From a virus: DNA of 39,696 bases. Positions within the stretch are counted from its first letter, which is position 1, and every line of letters starts with the position of its first letter. The notes below the pieces were generated by a model, which was not told the DNA's origin, did no database searches, and worked only from the letters and a program-made list of their open reading frames with translations. The stretch spans positions 1-39,696 of the IMG/VR virus record IMGVR_UViG_3300028666_000066; one strand, given 5' to 3'. Shown here in pieces: positions 39,146-39,696 of the stretch. Both the position numbers and the translations under genes were made by a program.

Positions 39146-39696
39146 ATGGATATCCAACTTCATAGATTCGTCTGCAGAGCTCTTCCGAAGGAGATCTGTG
39201 AAAGCATAGGTATCAATCAAGACGACATGCGTTTCAGAGAAAGCACAGCTGTTGATCTTGATGATCTCACAATCAAAGTGATCGAAAAGTTGGCCGCTGC
39301 TTTGAAGCCGCTTGTGTACGAAAAAGGGTTGAAGGTCAAAGAAGCAAATCAGCCCTACAAGGACGTAACGACGTGGATCAGGATCTTGAAGAAAGGCACT
39401 GAGAAAGAGATCCTCATCAAAGATGCTAAGACATTCACGTCTATCCTTAAGGCGGCTCTGTCAAAGATGCAAGGTCATCGCATCTTTGTGAAGTCGAGAT
39501 CAGATGATGAATGGCTGAGCTACTATGTTGGTAGTGTCGAATATGAGCCGATCAAGCATCATCGTGGTGGTGGTGTCACACCTGCTCACACGGTCATGAA
39601 GCTCTACCACTATGTTCTTGGTAAGCTGAGAGAGACAAGCATAAACATTTGGGAGAGTTCTTTCTATGGCAAAAATGTTTATGATGGTCTTCTAGC
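39146..39696 (+). CDS. Hypothetical protein (3' partial)
   Basis: An ATG at 39146, with GAGG seven bases upstream, opens a frame that runs off the window end, giving at least 183 codons. The visible part begins MDIQLHRFVCRALPKE and has helical, Lys-rich sequence (EKLAAALKPLVYEKG), then GHRIFVKSRSDDEWLSYYVG and HHRGGGVTPAHTVMKLYHYV. No family is recognised from this part; a larger ATPase or helicase N-terminus is possible but unsupported. Confidence 0.6.
   Translation, partial: MDIQLHRFVCRALPKEICESIGINQDDMRFRESTAVDLDDLTIKVIEKLAAALKPLVYEKGLKVKEANQPYKDVTTWIRILKKGTEKEILIKDAKTFTSILKAALSKMQGHRIFVKSRSDDEWLSYYVGSVEYEPIKHHRGGGVTPAHTVMKLYHYVLGKLRETSINIWESSFYGKNVYDGLL

Overview
The window is part of the genome of a contractile-tailed (myovirus-type) bacteriophage. 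Nearly every gene lies on the + strand, packed with ATGA or TAATG overlaps. They encode a tail sheath, tail tube, frameshifted tail-assembly chaperones, a tape measure, a Mu/P2-like baseplate, a collar-domain fibre, a replication and nucleotide-metabolism cluster, and phage tRNAs. TAA, TGA and TAG all serve as stops, so there is no sign of stop-codon recoding. The host cannot be named. Both window ends cut genes.

Layout. (1) 1-19559 is the virion and exit module. A Thr/Pro/Ser-rich surface protein (5'-truncated) and three neck/connector-type genes come first, then sheath, tube, chaperones with a -1 frameshift site, tape measure, hub, spike with an HxH tip, gp25/W, J, an I-like protein and a collar-domain fibre. 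Two small membrane proteins and a patatin-like phospholipase follow in an overlapping trio. The module ends at two hairpins, one with a 13-bp stem. (2) 19768-31787 is replication, recombination and nucleotide metabolism: a Cas4/RecB-like nuclease fused to an SNF2-type helicase, an MmcB-like protein, a DHH phosphoesterase, a GIY-YIG homing endonuclease, a DnaC-like loader, a DnaB-like helicase, a small zinc protein, a DnaG-like primase, DUF3310, a MazG-like pyrophosphohydrolase, thymidylate synthase, a deoxyribosyltransferase-like protein and a CDP-paratose-2-epimerase-like enzyme. (3) 31788-32437 has no convincing gene. It holds a perfect 40-bp palindrome, a sigma70-like promoter and about 540 nt of hairpin-rich sequence that may be a large noncoding or leader RNA. 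(4) 32438-39696 is an accessory region of small, mostly unknown genes. Several are preceded by the same ACTCACTCA leader just upstream of the Shine-Dalgarno. It also holds five tRNAs (Thr-UGU, Arg-UCU, Glu-UUC, Lys-UUU, Gln-UUG), a PD-(D/E)XK homing-endonuclease-like gene beside the first tRNA, and a nested hairpin element between the last two tRNAs.

How it fits together. The left module builds the tail, and its last three genes look like a membrane-targeting exit cassette. The middle module opens, primes and repairs DNA and supplies dTMP. The right module is a hypervariable early or accessory region with strong RNA-level signals. No polymerase, terminase, capsid or endolysin gene is visible here, so they presumably lie outside the window.
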